Shown here in pieces: positions 38,922 through 49,849 of a stretch of 64,000 nucleotides of DNA. How positions within the stretch are numbered: position 1 is the stretch's first letter; every line of letters begins with the position of its first letter. Position numbers and translations under genes: made by a program. The notes under the pieces are model-generated. The model was not told where the DNA came from and did no database searches. It saw only the letters and a list, made by a program, of their open reading frames with translations. The DNA is from Climacium dendroides (lineage: Eukaryota > Streptophyta > Bryopsida > Hypnales > Climaciaceae). Where the stretch lies: positions 12,028,001 through 12,092,000 of the forward strand of contig OX467092.1 of NCBI GenBank assembly GCA_950106755.1, given 5' to 3'.

Positions 38922-39560
38922 ATGGACAGCACATCGAAGTACCCTGCAACGGATGGACTCCCCTGTCAGGCATCTGTGGACTCCATCTTCGATTATGGAC
39001 AGTACGTTATACTCAGTACTGGGAACTTCCTCTGCTCAGCTCCGACCGTCAATTCCACTATGGACTTCTCAAGGAAACCAATCGATGAGGGAGTGGTGGA
39101 CAGTCCGCCGGAGAAGAAACCGCACTTATCAGTTTCATGCTCGCCGTCTCCTCTGCGCTCCAAAGATCTTTGGGCGTCACCAATGTCACCAACTGCCTCG
39201 GACAAGGGGACTCAGAGGAAGCTTTACGGGGATTCCAATTATCCAACCTCCGTAGCACAAGAGAAGTCCAAGGCCTCAATTCATCCACTTTCGGAAACGC
39301 TTCCGATCCCTGCTATTGGACCATCCATACCACGGCCACACATTCCGTCTGAACGGAGGAGATTGAAGAAACCAAAACGTAGTGGATCATTCTGTACTGA
39401 TGTCTCAACTCCAAGTTGGGACGCATGGGAAAGAAGGTCGTTGCAAGCACAAAGGGGGCAATACATTCGAGACTTTGGACATATCAACAAGGGGGGATAC
39501 AGTCGGGGACCGGAAATTCGAAGGGCTCGGGAAAAGATGAAGAGTGCATCGTATAGCTGA
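38922..39560 (+). CDS. Unrecognised Ser/Pro-rich protein, 212 codons
   Basis: The ATG sits immediately after a splice-acceptor-like GTTTGTTGCAG. The frame is open for 212 codons to TGA at 39,558. The first 45 residues are mixed, with FDYGQYVILSTGNFLC as the only ordered-looking stretch. The middle is rich in Ser, Pro and Lys, with basic ERRRLKKPKRS resembling a nuclear localisation signal. The end is basic and helical (WDAWERRSLQAQRGQYIRDFG, then Arg/Glu-rich). I recognise no domain. Base composition matches the two genes upstream, and the same palindrome precedes it, so it may be the last exon of a shared transcript or a third gene of the cluster. Confidence 0.45.
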   Translation: MDSTSKYPATDGLPCQASVDSIFDYGQYVILSTGNFLCSAPTVNSTMDFSRKPIDEGVVDSPPEKKPHLSVSCSPSPLRSKDLWASPMSPTASDKGTQRKLYGDSNYPTSVAQEKSKASIHPLSETLPIPAIGPSIPRPHIPSERRRLKKPKRSGSFCTDVSTPSWDAWERRSLQAQRGQYIRDFGHINKGGYSRGPEIRRAREKMKSASYS

Positions 39561-39890
39561 ATGAAGAAATTGAATGAATTCATCGACCTAGGGTGGACCT
39601 CCAATCCTGAAGATTGTTCAATAGTAGTGTTATTTCCGTATTGTAGATATCTTTGTGTATGTAGGATAACTAAGTAGCATTCCACATGGGAAACGAACTA
39701 GGAAATGCTTCTGAAGACTGCATCTTGTACCTCATGTACAATTGTATGTAGAAGAGGTCCTAATTATGTACAAAAAGGCTCAACAATCCCTAAGTTTGCA
39801 TAGAGAGTACAAAAATAATGAACCCTAAACCTTAGTAAGGCCTTGAGCCCGATTTTATCAATAGCAGAGAATAATGTAGGGGTTGTCGAA
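39561..39890. other. 3' flank of the gene cluster
   Basis: The GC content falls quickly after the last stop. No further coding frame and no clear AATAAA-type signal is visible. Confidence 0.4.
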
Positions 39891-40395
39891 ACTCGGAAGT
39901 TGTAGAGTCGTATATCAACTGTTCCCTTAGCAAATAATCGTTTGCATTGCACATGGAACGGAATGAGTGCACAACTGAGCTTGAAAGTGGAAATGGACAA
40001 AGCAAAAATTATATAGCTCAACTCACGCCATGCTCATCAAGTACACTCATACACTACTCTTTAGACATTGTGGTGTGTGAGAGTACTTGATGAGTAGGGG
40101 TGTGAGTCGGGTTATATGATGTTTGCTTTCTCCCTTTCCACTTTTAAGATGTCTTAGACCCGACTATGTGCATAGTTGAGCCAATTCGTGGTAGAAGAGA
40201 AAGGAAACATTATATAACCTTTACTCGCAGCTATTCTTTGAATGTACACTCATACACTACTTTTTGAACATTGTGGTGTGTGAGAGTACATTCTAAGAGT
40301 AGCTGCGAGTTAAGGTTTTATAATGTTTGCTTTCTTCTACCACGAATAGGCTCAACTAGGGGAACAGCTAGTATTTGATTCTACAATTTTCGGGG
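39891..40395 (+). repeat. Foldback with two further foldbacks nested in its loop
   Basis: The left outer arm (39,891-39,952, containing CTCGGAAGTTGTAGAGTCG and CAACTGTTCCC) pairs with the right outer arm at 40,355-40,395 (GGGGAACAGCTAGTATTTGA, then CTACAATTTTCGGGG). Between them lie two imperfect hairpins: one at about 39,977-40,155 and one at 40,173-40,358 with arms of about 85 bp, from TAGTTGAGCC to GGCTCAACTA. The two inner hairpins share their loop region (CTCATACACTAC and CATTGTGGTGTGTGAGAG), so they are related copies. There is no coding potential. Either MITE nesting or small-RNA precursor function would fit. Confidence 0.7.
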
Positions 40396-40444
40396 CTCTG
40401 ACAATCCTGGACCTCATAGTCATTATGGACAGTACATTGTCTTA

Positions 40445-40575
40445 CCTCGGAAGTTGTAGACTTGAATACCAACTGTTCCCTCACCAAATAATCTTTTGCA
40501 TTGCACTTTCTCCGGTGCAATGTCTGAGAATATTGGTGGGGGAACAGTTGGTATTCGATTCTCCAATATTCGGGC
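40445..40575 (+). repeat. Foldback related to the outer arms of the neighbouring element
   Basis: The left arm (CCTCGGAAGTTGTAGACTTG, then AATACCAACTGTTCCCTCAC and TTGCATTGCAC) pairs with the right arm (GTGCAATG, GGGGAACAGTTGGTATTCGA, then CCAATATTCGGG) around a short TTTCTCCG loop. It is the same family as the 39,891-40,395 outer element, but without the insert, so it shows the ancestral uninterrupted form. Confidence 0.75.
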
Positions 40576-40599
40576 TTTGCTAATCCCTACGTTTGTCTC

Positions 40600-42780
40600 T
40601 GCTTTTGATAAAGGCAAGCTCATAGCCTTCTGGTCATGAAGCCTTCATTTTGTGGACGCAATTGTCAATTTCACAAAAGTCCTAGTGCTCAGTCGTAGTG
40701 CTTCCTGAACCCTACGTTTTACATCATATGTATCTTATACAAGTGTAGTCTACGATGGAAGTAGTAGTTTAGTACATGGATTGCTCTATGTGTATAGTGC
40801 ATACATACAATACATGTATATTTGATGACTTCCTATAAATTATGAAGAAGTCACAATTTTGACCTTCGATTTTGGAATTTGTACCTTCCGTATGTGCTTT
40901 CTGTGTCATTGCAATGCTTTCTTGGTAGTCATTGATCTACAAGTATATTAAATTCATGGTTGAAAGTCTCTTCCGCAACTCCCATTTCACTGGAAAACTC
41001 TCATTTTAATGAATATTATGTTTGTGTATGTGTATACAATGTAACTATTGGATTTAAGGTATAATTTGATTGACTAACAAAACCAATGTATAAAAATTAT
41101 TGAATAATTGGCAAATTCCACAAAGGCCAAATGGTGCATAGAGAAGCATTGGAAGGAAGTCTTGACTACTTAATTGCAGACCTTCAAGCTGAAATAGGTC
41201 ATTAATTCCATTCTTTCCATTTAAATTTGTCTTAATTAGTAAGTATCAGTTGGGGCCAAGGCTTAGGAGTAAGTCATATATCCAAGGTAGGAAGTCAAGT
41301 CAAGTTTAGCTCTAGGATCACTATTTCAACATGGAGAATTTTGGGTGGATTTTGAAGTCAGACTTAAAAAAATCCACAGGTTCATGTTTGAAGTTTGAAG
41401 TGCCTTCAAAAACATCCAAAATCCAATCAAAAGAGGCTCTATTATTTTACAACCATAGAGCACCACATGTAAAATTACATTGTAGACATTCCACAAAGAC
41501 AATTTGCAACAAGCATCTAGTTGATAGAATCGGAAGGGCAAATAGAATAAGGAGTTGCTTTCTTATAACATCAAATCTTCTTCAATGCTAAAACCAAGTG
41601 TCACCTAGCTCTTGATTTGAAATTCACCTATAAGAACAAGATCTTTGAATTTGATGGCAAAACTAATGAAACAAAGAAAATCAAGTATAGTTTCTACTCC
41701 AATTTGAAATCTTTAAAAAAATTTACAATTTGATATTTTATTGTAATTTGATTTGTGGACTTGATAAATGTGAATTTAGTGTATGGTTTGATGTTCTTTT
41801 CTATTAGAGCATTTCCAATAAGCACTAATAATGACATTTCTTACATATTGCCTACAAAAATATTCATCAACTTAATAAGAACTTACAACATTTTAAAATC
41901 AATTTGTGTAGGAAATACTAACTATCATTATAATTAGTGCATTTATTTACAAAAGTTCATCTCAACAAACTACAAGGTCACTATTTTATTGCAAAAATTT
42001 AGTGTTTGTCCCACCTGCGCAATTTACTATTTGGACTTCCAATAAATCACAATTAGACTTCTAGTCCATAAAAGTAAAAAATATATCCATCATTGCTAAT
42101 CCAATGAACTATTGGTGAAAGAAAAGTGGTTTTGGATAGAATTGTTGACCTTGGCAAAATTATTGGTACAACAATAAATGAAAATGTAGAGTGCTATTAG
42201 TACAAATTTCCTTTCTTAAGCATGAATTGCCATGTGTTGTGTATATTTCTTGTCTTTTAGCTTCCAACTAATATGATATATTTTAGTTTTCCAAAGTCTA
42301 AATCTAAATATTTTTGTATTTATTTCAATAGTTTTTAAAATGTATTTTTCATGATAATAACCTCAAATTCTAATTCCAAAACAATCAAAAGTAAGTATTA
42401 GTGTCTTTGGAAGACATTCCATGCACATTGAAAATGCTCTTATTGTTCAAAAAAAAGTCATTGGAAAAACAATTTTGATATTCTTTGTGCTCATAGTCAA
42501 TGTTTGGAAAAAAGCAATAACTAGTTCAAAATTAGCTGGCCAAGGTGAACTGGCCCCCTCACTTGTCCTCTCGAAGTCCTTGGTTTTTCTTTTAGGGTGC
42601 ATGTTAACCTCTAAGGGACCAACCAGCTATATTTGGCAATATAGTATTTTTGGACAAATACGTGTGATTAGAGATTTTAATGTTTTTCGCCCAAATTTTA
42701 ATAGAAAATGTAGACAAGGGATATCATTCATGTGCACTAAAATTCATGACATTTGAAAATATGAGTTAAAAGTTATGGCC
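40600..42780. other. AT-rich intergenic sequence
   Basis: Open frames are short and lack domain features. I see no RNA gene or clear terminal repeat. Confidence 0.4.
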
Positions 42781-43530
42781 TAATATGATATTTTTTTTTG
42801 TAACAAGGTAATTTGGTACTTAAAAAAATCACTTTTTTCATTAAAAAAATTTTGAAATTGATTTTTTGTATTTGTATATTTATGTGGAAAGCTTTGAATC
42901 ATTCCATTTTGATCAATGAGTCAAAAGTTATGAAAAGTTTTAGTTTGTGAGCAGTTATGAATTCTTCTACTCTAAAATAAACTTTGAAGTCTTTTATTTA
43001 AATCAATTTTTAATATTTTTAGAAATAAAATAAAATCATTAGGTGTAGATTGTTTATTACAACCATTGGAATTGGCATTTTTCAATTCCATTACTTGAAA
43101 TTCTTAATAATTTTGTAATTTGAATCATTATCTACTTCTTTCTGTATACTATTTTCTCCTATATGTTGGACAATTCCAAATGATCTAAAATTTTTTCAAG
43201 CATGTAGCCAACTTGCCTTAAAGAATGAATCCAAAGAAGCACAACTATTTTGTACATTTTCTCATATCAATATTACCTTGTGAAGTGCAACTACCTATTT
43301 TTTTTGTAGGGCCAAAAAAACTGATTTTCATCACTTCAAACGCTAGTATCTTGCAATCCACTCAATGGAAGTTTCTAAAATTTTTTCCACATGTCTTCAA
43401 GTTAGTATACTACAATACCCTATGGTTATATGTGTCCAAAAATGACTTTTTTCAAAATGTGGTACTTGTATTAGAAATGGTAATTTTGGAGCATTTTTGG
43501 TGAAAACATAATCAAGGAACTTGAGGGGTT
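42780..43530 (+). repeat. Diverged interspersed repeat, copy 1
   Basis: This stretch matches the reverse complement of about 54,440-55,180. Shared landmarks include GAATCATTCCATTTTGATCA (here) against the complement of AATCAAAATGGAATGATT, TATGTTGGACAATTCCAAAT against ATTTGGAATTGTACAACATA, and the CCAAAAATG and AAATGCTC segments. A third copy, in direct orientation, lies near 49,330-49,830. No coding sequence is kept, so the element type is unknown. Confidence 0.65.
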
Positions 43531-45355
43531 AAAAAAAGATTCCCTATTTTGTACTTGACTAATATATTTTCTACACCAATCTTAGCTCATTTGGAGCCTC
43601 TAATTCAAAATATGAATTCAAAATTTATGAAGTGTGGCAAATAAATAGTTCTTGTATTTTTCCCTATAGATAAAACTAAGGACAAGCAAGGAGGTTGATT
43701 CACCCCATCCTTCTACTAGCTAGTTCAAAGTTAGCCAATAGAATGGGTAAAAAAATAGTTGCAATTTGAAAGCATAAAAAAAATCTAGTGAAAAAATCTA
43801 TAAATTTTTTATATAGACTAAAAAAACAAAAAAGATAATTGGACTCAAATCTTATCAAATTGATTCAACATCCATACTATAAATTATAGGTTGTTTGTTT
43901 GCTTGCTTGCTTATTTGGTACAATGAGATTTTCCAAACTATGTGTCCCTTGGTGGTGCGCTTGGTGTCGTCAAAAAGCTCTTGATGAGGAAGGGTGCACG
44001 GGCTTTGTTTTGTGACGTTTGAACCTATAGTGTGAAAGTTATTAAATTTCAATGTTTTTATGAGTTAGAAAATTAGAAAATTATTTTTATTTATATTGTG
44101 GCTGTGGCAACAACATAGGGCACACTTGTCTATACCTTAAGTTAGGTTGTTTAATTTGTTTGTTTCATTGAGATCTCCTAGATTGTACATCCCCTAGTTG
44201 CATTCTTGGTATCATTAGAGAGCCCTCAACAAGAAGGGATGCACATGCTTTGTTTTATGGCATTTTGACTTACAGAAGGAAGAATATTCAATTCCAAAGT
44301 TTTCATGAATTTAAAATTTTAAAATTTATTTTTATTTTTGAGAAACTGTCATTCCACATGTATGGTTTTAGGCTATTGATCTTTTGCTCATAATAAAGTC
44401 TTGAATTTGGTAAGGCCTACAAAATGGATTTGAAATATCAAAAAAAATTGTAAAAAACATGTCTAAGGCTGAACCTCCTTCTACTAAAACAATTGTTAGT
44501 CTCTCATAAATTCTTGAATTGATATGAAATTTTAGCCACACAAACTAGACTAGTATGTGCAAATTTTTCAATAAAATTTATTGAAAAAGGACACTATATG
44601 AACAAGAAACAAGCTACCAAAGTTCACTATAATCCAAAAATGTCAGGATTTTGAACTTTGAATTGATCCCGAACATTTGAAACAACTTGGATTGATATGA
44701 AATTTTTATCATAATAACTAGAGTAAAAGGGGAAGATAATCCAATAAATTTTATTGAAAATAAACATTTGATGAAGGAGATACAAGCCCGTGAAGTTGCA
44801 GCCATCAAATGTAATTTGGTATACTCAAATTGAACCTATGAACTTTGATTGGCTTCCAAAAAATAAGTACATCTTGTATTGATCTGAAAATTTTACTAAA
44901 TAAACTAGAAAAGAGATTGCAAATTTCTCAACAAGTTTTATTGAATTTAGACATTGGATGCAAAAGTTATAGCACTTTGAATTGGACTTGAAACTGTGTG
45001 AGGACATTGGGGTGTTTAGGAGTTGCAATATATTTTGATTTATAATGGGGAGTGAATTGAATGGAAACATATAGTGGATCATTTTTAGACTCGCTAACTC
45101 CATTCAAAGGTATGTTTGGGATCATTCTTAAACTCACTGATTCCATTCAAAGGCATGTTTTAATTCATTACAATTGTACCTATGAGCATTAATAGGGATT
45201 TAGGCACTTTTGACTTTGGAAAATCATATCTTATTCATTCTAAGTCAAAAAAATTAAAATTAAAATGTGCATTGTTGTATTCCTCATTTCTCTTTCTCCC
45301 ACAAAAATAAAAAGTCTTTAATTTCAACTATTTTTGCACAGGGGTCTTTCTTCCT
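43531..45355. other. Degenerate repeats in AT-rich sequence
   Basis: Two weak tandem patterns occur. A segment at 43,893-44,105 recurs at 44,146-44,343 and more weakly at 45,893-46,080 (ATTAGAAAATTA-TTTTTATTT, GGGTGCAC-GGCTTTGTTTTGTG types). A second unit of about 175-185 bp recurs near 44,515, 44,690 and 44,880, with GAT-TGAAATTTT followed by CAATAAATTTTATTGAA. No gene is seen. Confidence 0.45.
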
Positions 45356-45358
45356 TTA

Positions 45359-45692
45359 GAGCATCCCCTTCTGTCTTGCAAAACGGATGACTTCTTAAGG
45401 AGGGCTTGCAAGCTGAGGGGGGCTTGCATATTGGAGCCATTTTGCAAGCCATCCTTTAGCTTACAAAACAACAAAGGACAAGAAGTAGTCCCTCCTGAAA
45501 CCTCTCACCCAATCATAAAAACTTTTAATATTATCAAAACTGAAAATGAGCGCTACAAAAATAATTTAACAACATAGAACCTCACTGGTTGGCCTCCAAA
45601 CCTGCAACCAGTGTCACTGCTCCCCCCAACCTACAAAATGGAAGGCCTCACATTTTGCCAACCACATTTTTGTAAGACGGATGGGCATGCTC
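45359..45692 (+). mobile_element. PIF/Harbinger-like MITE with TTA target duplication
   Basis: The 334-bp element has terminal inverted repeats: GAGCATCCCCTTCTGTCTTG on the left, and on the right the complement of GAGCATGCCCATCCGTCTTA. It is bounded on both sides by TTA (45,356-45,358 and 45,693-45,695), the 3-bp duplication typical of PIF/Harbinger (Tourist-like) elements. It has no coding capacity. The inside is relatively GC-rich with repeated GGCTTGCA words. Confidence 0.75.
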
Positions 45693-46084
45693 TTAGATGC
45701 ACACTTTCTGAGCTGTTACCTCAGTTGGTAAAACTCAAAAAAATATCCCAAATACTACTCAGGGTCTTAAGGTAGGTACACCCAAATGTGCCACTGACCT
45801 TAAATCACCATCTATACTATATGTACATCTCCAAAATCAGTTATGTACCTATGGGGAAGAAACACTTTTAGAACCAAACTTTGTTCCTTAATAACTTTTG
45901 CATATAGTATCCAAATGCCATGTTCTCTGATGCATCGAAACCTCCTTTCACTTGCCTGCACCAACTTGGTTTTGTGGCATTTGGATGTACAATGTGGAAG
46001 TTATGCATTTTGAGTTATTTTTGGTTTAAAAAAATTAGAAAATTACTTTTATTTTTATTTTGACTATGGTAACGGCACAAGGCA

Positions 46085-46464
46085 CACTACACTAATGATG
46101 GTAAATAGTGTTATGTTGCAAATAGTGTCAATTAGTTGGCATTTAGAGTTGCCAACATTTTAGGATTTTTCGCTTGTCTTTTGAAAATATAGAATGCTAA
46201 TTTGCAAAAGATTTTTAATTTCTATTTAATAAAGTATTCATTTGAATAAGCAATCAAATATTTAAATTAAAATTTTTTTCATTGCAATTTGATGATTTAA
46301 TAGGTAACACTAAATGTAAACTTGTAAGAAATTGGTACCCAATAGTTGACAAATAGTGTCTATGTTGACATTTAATGTTGGTAACATTAATAAGATTGTT
46401 CACATTTAGTGTTGTGCTTTGTATTTAGTGTTGCCAACACTATTTTACCATCATTAGTGTAGTG
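46085..46464 (+). mobile_element. CACTA-like non-autonomous element, 380 bp
   Basis: The left end CACTACACTAATGATGGTAA and right end CATCATTAGTGTAGTG are inverted copies of about 28 bp. The interior carries repeated TTTAGTGTTG, TAGTGTC and GTTGCCAACA words near both ends, like the subterminal repeats of CACTA elements. The flanking triplets are GCA and GGA, so a clean 3-bp duplication is not shown. There is no ORF. Confidence 0.65.
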
Positions 46465-46642
46465 GGAACTGAAGAAAAGTAGTTACTAAAACTGAAAAAA
46501 AAATCCCCGAACACTTGCTCATGGTCTTATCAGGCAGGCAGTTTTGCAGCAACTTGCCGCACCGATGGATATGACATGTGCAAATCCTTACTTTAGCCAA
46601 TTGTCGTACCAACTAGCAAACAGTCTTTACCGATTTCAGTAT

Positions 46643-46683
46643 ACTGTATACCGGGATCGGTAAACTGTACACCGGTATACAGT
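46643..46683 (+). repeat. Short perfect inverted repeat, 12-bp arms
   Basis: ACTGTATACCGG at 46,643-46,654 and CCGGTATACAGT at 46,672-46,683 form a perfect 12-bp stem around a 17-bp loop. The loop itself contains GATCGGTAAACTGTA, a partial echo of the arms. Confidence 0.8.
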
Positions 46684-47146
46684 TGATTCAGAAGCGACCC
46701 GCCCAGTACACTACCTCCCAAAGGACGGAGCCCATGACTGTGTGGTCAAACTTGAAATTCCTTCATTCTGTAGCCTCCATTTCTTCTCTATGGATAGTTC
46801 TCGGATAGTAGGTTCAGCTTAAATTAATTTATAAATAAGTGTCAATTTTTATTTTTACTAATTCGGAAAGACAGCCAAATCTACAAATAAATGTAAGCAT
46901 GGTTGGCTAGAAATCTAAATAATCCAATAATGAACCCATTAAATACCAAATATCATCTATCCTTTGACTGTCTACTACCAAGAAAACTTTCAGTGGTGAA
47001 ACAATGGAGTTAATTCACTAAAGTTTAGTGAGAGTGAAGGGTGAAGAGGTCATTTTGATAATGAAATCCATTGTGCATCATGAATCCTCAAAGGGTATGT
47101 GACAATTTGAAGATAAGAGCGTGAGTGCTCATTGTCAAATTGTAAG

Positions 47147-47365
47147 AATTGTGTTCAATGTAGAACTTCATACCTCATTTTGGCATAGTAGAATAACTTT
47201 TTTCAAAAAGAATTGAATTCAGTAAATTGGAAAATCAAACTAAATTTTATCTCCAAAAACTTGTTTGTAATTTTGAGCATCCCAAAAAAATTTGTAGATA
47301 ATTTATAGAAAAAAAAAATTTTACATGCCAAAATGAGGTTTGAAGTTCTACATTGAATACAATTT
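47147..47365 (+). repeat. Foldback, ~39-bp arms
   Basis: The left arm at 47,147-47,185 (AATTGTGTTCAATGTAGAAC, then TTCATACCTCATTTTGGCA) pairs with the right arm at 47,326-47,365 (TGCCAAAATGAGG to TTCTACATTGAATACAATTT). Weaker pairing extends outward for another 40 bp or so. The loop of about 140 bp is AT-rich. It looks like a foldback MITE without a recognisable superfamily. Confidence 0.7.
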
Positions 47366-47399
47366 TTGCTTTTGACTTAACTATGAGTAGTTGAGCTCC

Positions 47400-49320
47400 C
47401 ACTAAACTTAATTTACATGTCCCACATCAGTTGTTTTACCTTCAACAATCCTACCACCTCCACTTGTATAAACAACTTGTCTTCTAATCTCAAAATGTTC
47501 ATAGATAGTGGCTTTTGAATTGTTGTGAGGTTGTTGTCAAATTGTCAAATAATTTTAAAGATTTTAATGCCAAATTTCTCAAAAAATGATGTTTATGAAA
47601 GTTTACAAATTTTAGAAGTTTTAGAAGGAAAAATGGAAAAAATTCATATCAAATACAAATATGCTTAAAAATTCTGAAAATTCTAAATTATAATTAAATT
47701 ATAATGTAGAGTGTTTTGGTATAAGGAACTTTTTGTGTTACTCTATATTTCAAAACTAGGTTATAGATGCTCAGCTTCAAACTTCAATGAAATGCTTATT
47801 TTTTTAAAAATTCAAAATTTTGAAGTAGAGTAGAAAATAAACTTCTAAAGCTTCATTTTGTTAATTTTGTTCAATTGGAAAAGAAATTGTTTTGTTGGTT
47901 GAAATCAAGTTTTTAAGTGGAAAAAGCTCAAAGTTTTGAAAAACACTATATAGTGTATCATTCTTTTGATAAACTATCCTATAATTTTAAAAAAAAAAAA
48001 AAACTAAATTGGTTTGAACTTAAGTCAATGATGAAGATATAGCATCAAAAAATTGCACACAAAAAATTGGATGAAAATCATCCATCCTTCTAGGGTTAAG
48101 AATTTGAAAAAATAGAACTTTGCAAGGCCAAGAATATTGGGGTTTAGTACATTCAATTATATTTCAACAACATAGAAAAGTTGAAAATGGAAATATGACC
48201 CTGAAATGATGCCAAGGATAATTTTTAGTGTCTTTAGATGATATCAATTTTCACTATTTCCTAAGTTCCACCAAATTTTTAAAATTTGATTAAAGAGTTG
48301 AAAATGTAAACTTGGAGCTTCACACTGTCCCAAAGCCCAATGCATTAAAAAATGCTTACATTGTAGCACTTTTTGAAGGTTTAGGCATCAAGGAAGCCAA
48401 ACTTGGAGTTTGGATTTTGAGTTGAGTCTTGACTTGGGTTTAACAAAAATGAAGATCCAACTCATTCTATAAGTCCCATTTATTATTTTGTACATTATGA
48501 AAAGAAAAGTGCTAAATCAAACATCCTTGTGGATTGATTTAGAAAACCATTCAATGCAAATTATATACAAAGTGCCTCCAAAATGTGTGTTTTCTTACTT
48601 TTTGATTTGTTTTTGGATATATATTTGCCTTAAAATATTTTACATGAGAAAAATTGGGAGTTAGAGTTGGGACTTTGGTCTTCACATTATGAAGCTCCAA
48701 TTCTCACATATAATATTTTAATTCATCTTCTACAGCTCAACAAAGAATTGGAATTTGACCTTGAAGTGAGACTTGGAAAAAGGGGACTTTGAACATATTG
48801 AAAAACAATCCTAAGATCATGAAAGTAAAGTTTTGCGTGTCTTCTATTTTAAGTCCAGAAAAACAAAAATAGAAATTTCAATTATATATTTGTCTTATTT
48901 AGATTTGAAGGAGATCTGAAATTTATATTAAAATAATTTACAATGTGAAATAACTAAAAGTTAGACAAAAAATGCATACTTATTTAGCCTCAATCATATC
49001 TACATAAAGAACTTTTTTTTTTCATACATAGCATTTTTAACCAAGACCTTTTGATCCCACCCCACCCCAATGGATTACCTATAGAAATGAGATAGTTCTT
49101 TATGGGATACTTGGAGGGATTTAGTCTCTAAAGTCCCCAAAGTGCCCTCAAAGACTTTTTAAGGTTTGGGCCAAAACTATAATCTCAAGTTTTGGCAAGA
49201 TTATTTGAATTTTTTTTTCATTGTAGGAAAATTTATTAGCTTTCTAGGAATGTAATTTTATTTCAATAAATGCAAGGAGGCAAAAGTTATGCCACAATAA
49301 ACCCCAAACAAGCAAGTATG
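47400..49320. other. AT-rich intergenic sequence
   Basis: No open frame of interest, RNA gene or terminal repeat was recognised. Confidence 0.4.
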
Positions 49321-49329
49321 GGCAATAAA

Positions 49330-49830
49330 AAACACTACCAAAATTTGAAATATTTATTTTTTTAAATCATTTCTTACAAATTATATTTTTATCTATGTAG
49401 AAAGATTTGATTCATTCCATTTGGATAAGTGATGTGAAAGCTACAAAGCTTCTTGTTTTGCTAGCAATCTTAGATAGCAAAATTATAGGGTGTTTAAAAA
49501 AAATTCCAAACTTTTACCTAAGTTTTCAACGTAAGAAAATTTAAATTTACAATTTGTATTACAAATTTTTTTAATAAAGGGGATCAAAGACTTATAATCT
49601 AGTTAGGCTAGAAACAAAAAAAATTCATTTTCTTCACAATTATATCTTGAGTGATTAATATAGTCAAAGTTTATGAAATTTCTTCCAAACATTTTCATAC
49701 TAGTCTAGTGTAAGATCAAGTGGCTAGATATAAAAAGAAACAAATGTTTAAAAAAAATTCCTGCATACATTGAAAATGGTAGTTTTGAGTGTTTTTTTAC
49801 CCAAAAATGAGCTTAGGACATCAAAGGATT
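49330..49830 (+). repeat. Diverged interspersed repeat, copy 2
   Basis: It resembles 42,870-43,520 in the same orientation, for example GTAGAAAGATTTGATTCATTCCATTTGGAT and the later CCAAACATTTTCATACTAG and TTGAAAATGGTAGTTTTG segments. It is more decayed than the other two copies. Confidence 0.5.
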
Positions 49831-49849
49831 AAAATGAAGATGAACCTCA

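Noticed and set aside
33287..39560. Giant-virus, phage or bacterial origin of the gene cluster as contamination
   Set aside because: Spliceosomal introns in phase, shared palindromes and continuous embedding between plant-type repeats argue that it is resident nuclear DNA, although the domains may have a prokaryotic origin.
45715..45790. tRNA- or SINE-like A box (ACCTCAGTTGGTAAAACT)
   Set aside because: No acceptable B box or cloverleaf follows at the right distance; GGGTCTTAAGG is only a weak echo. Possibly a very old SINE, not supportable.
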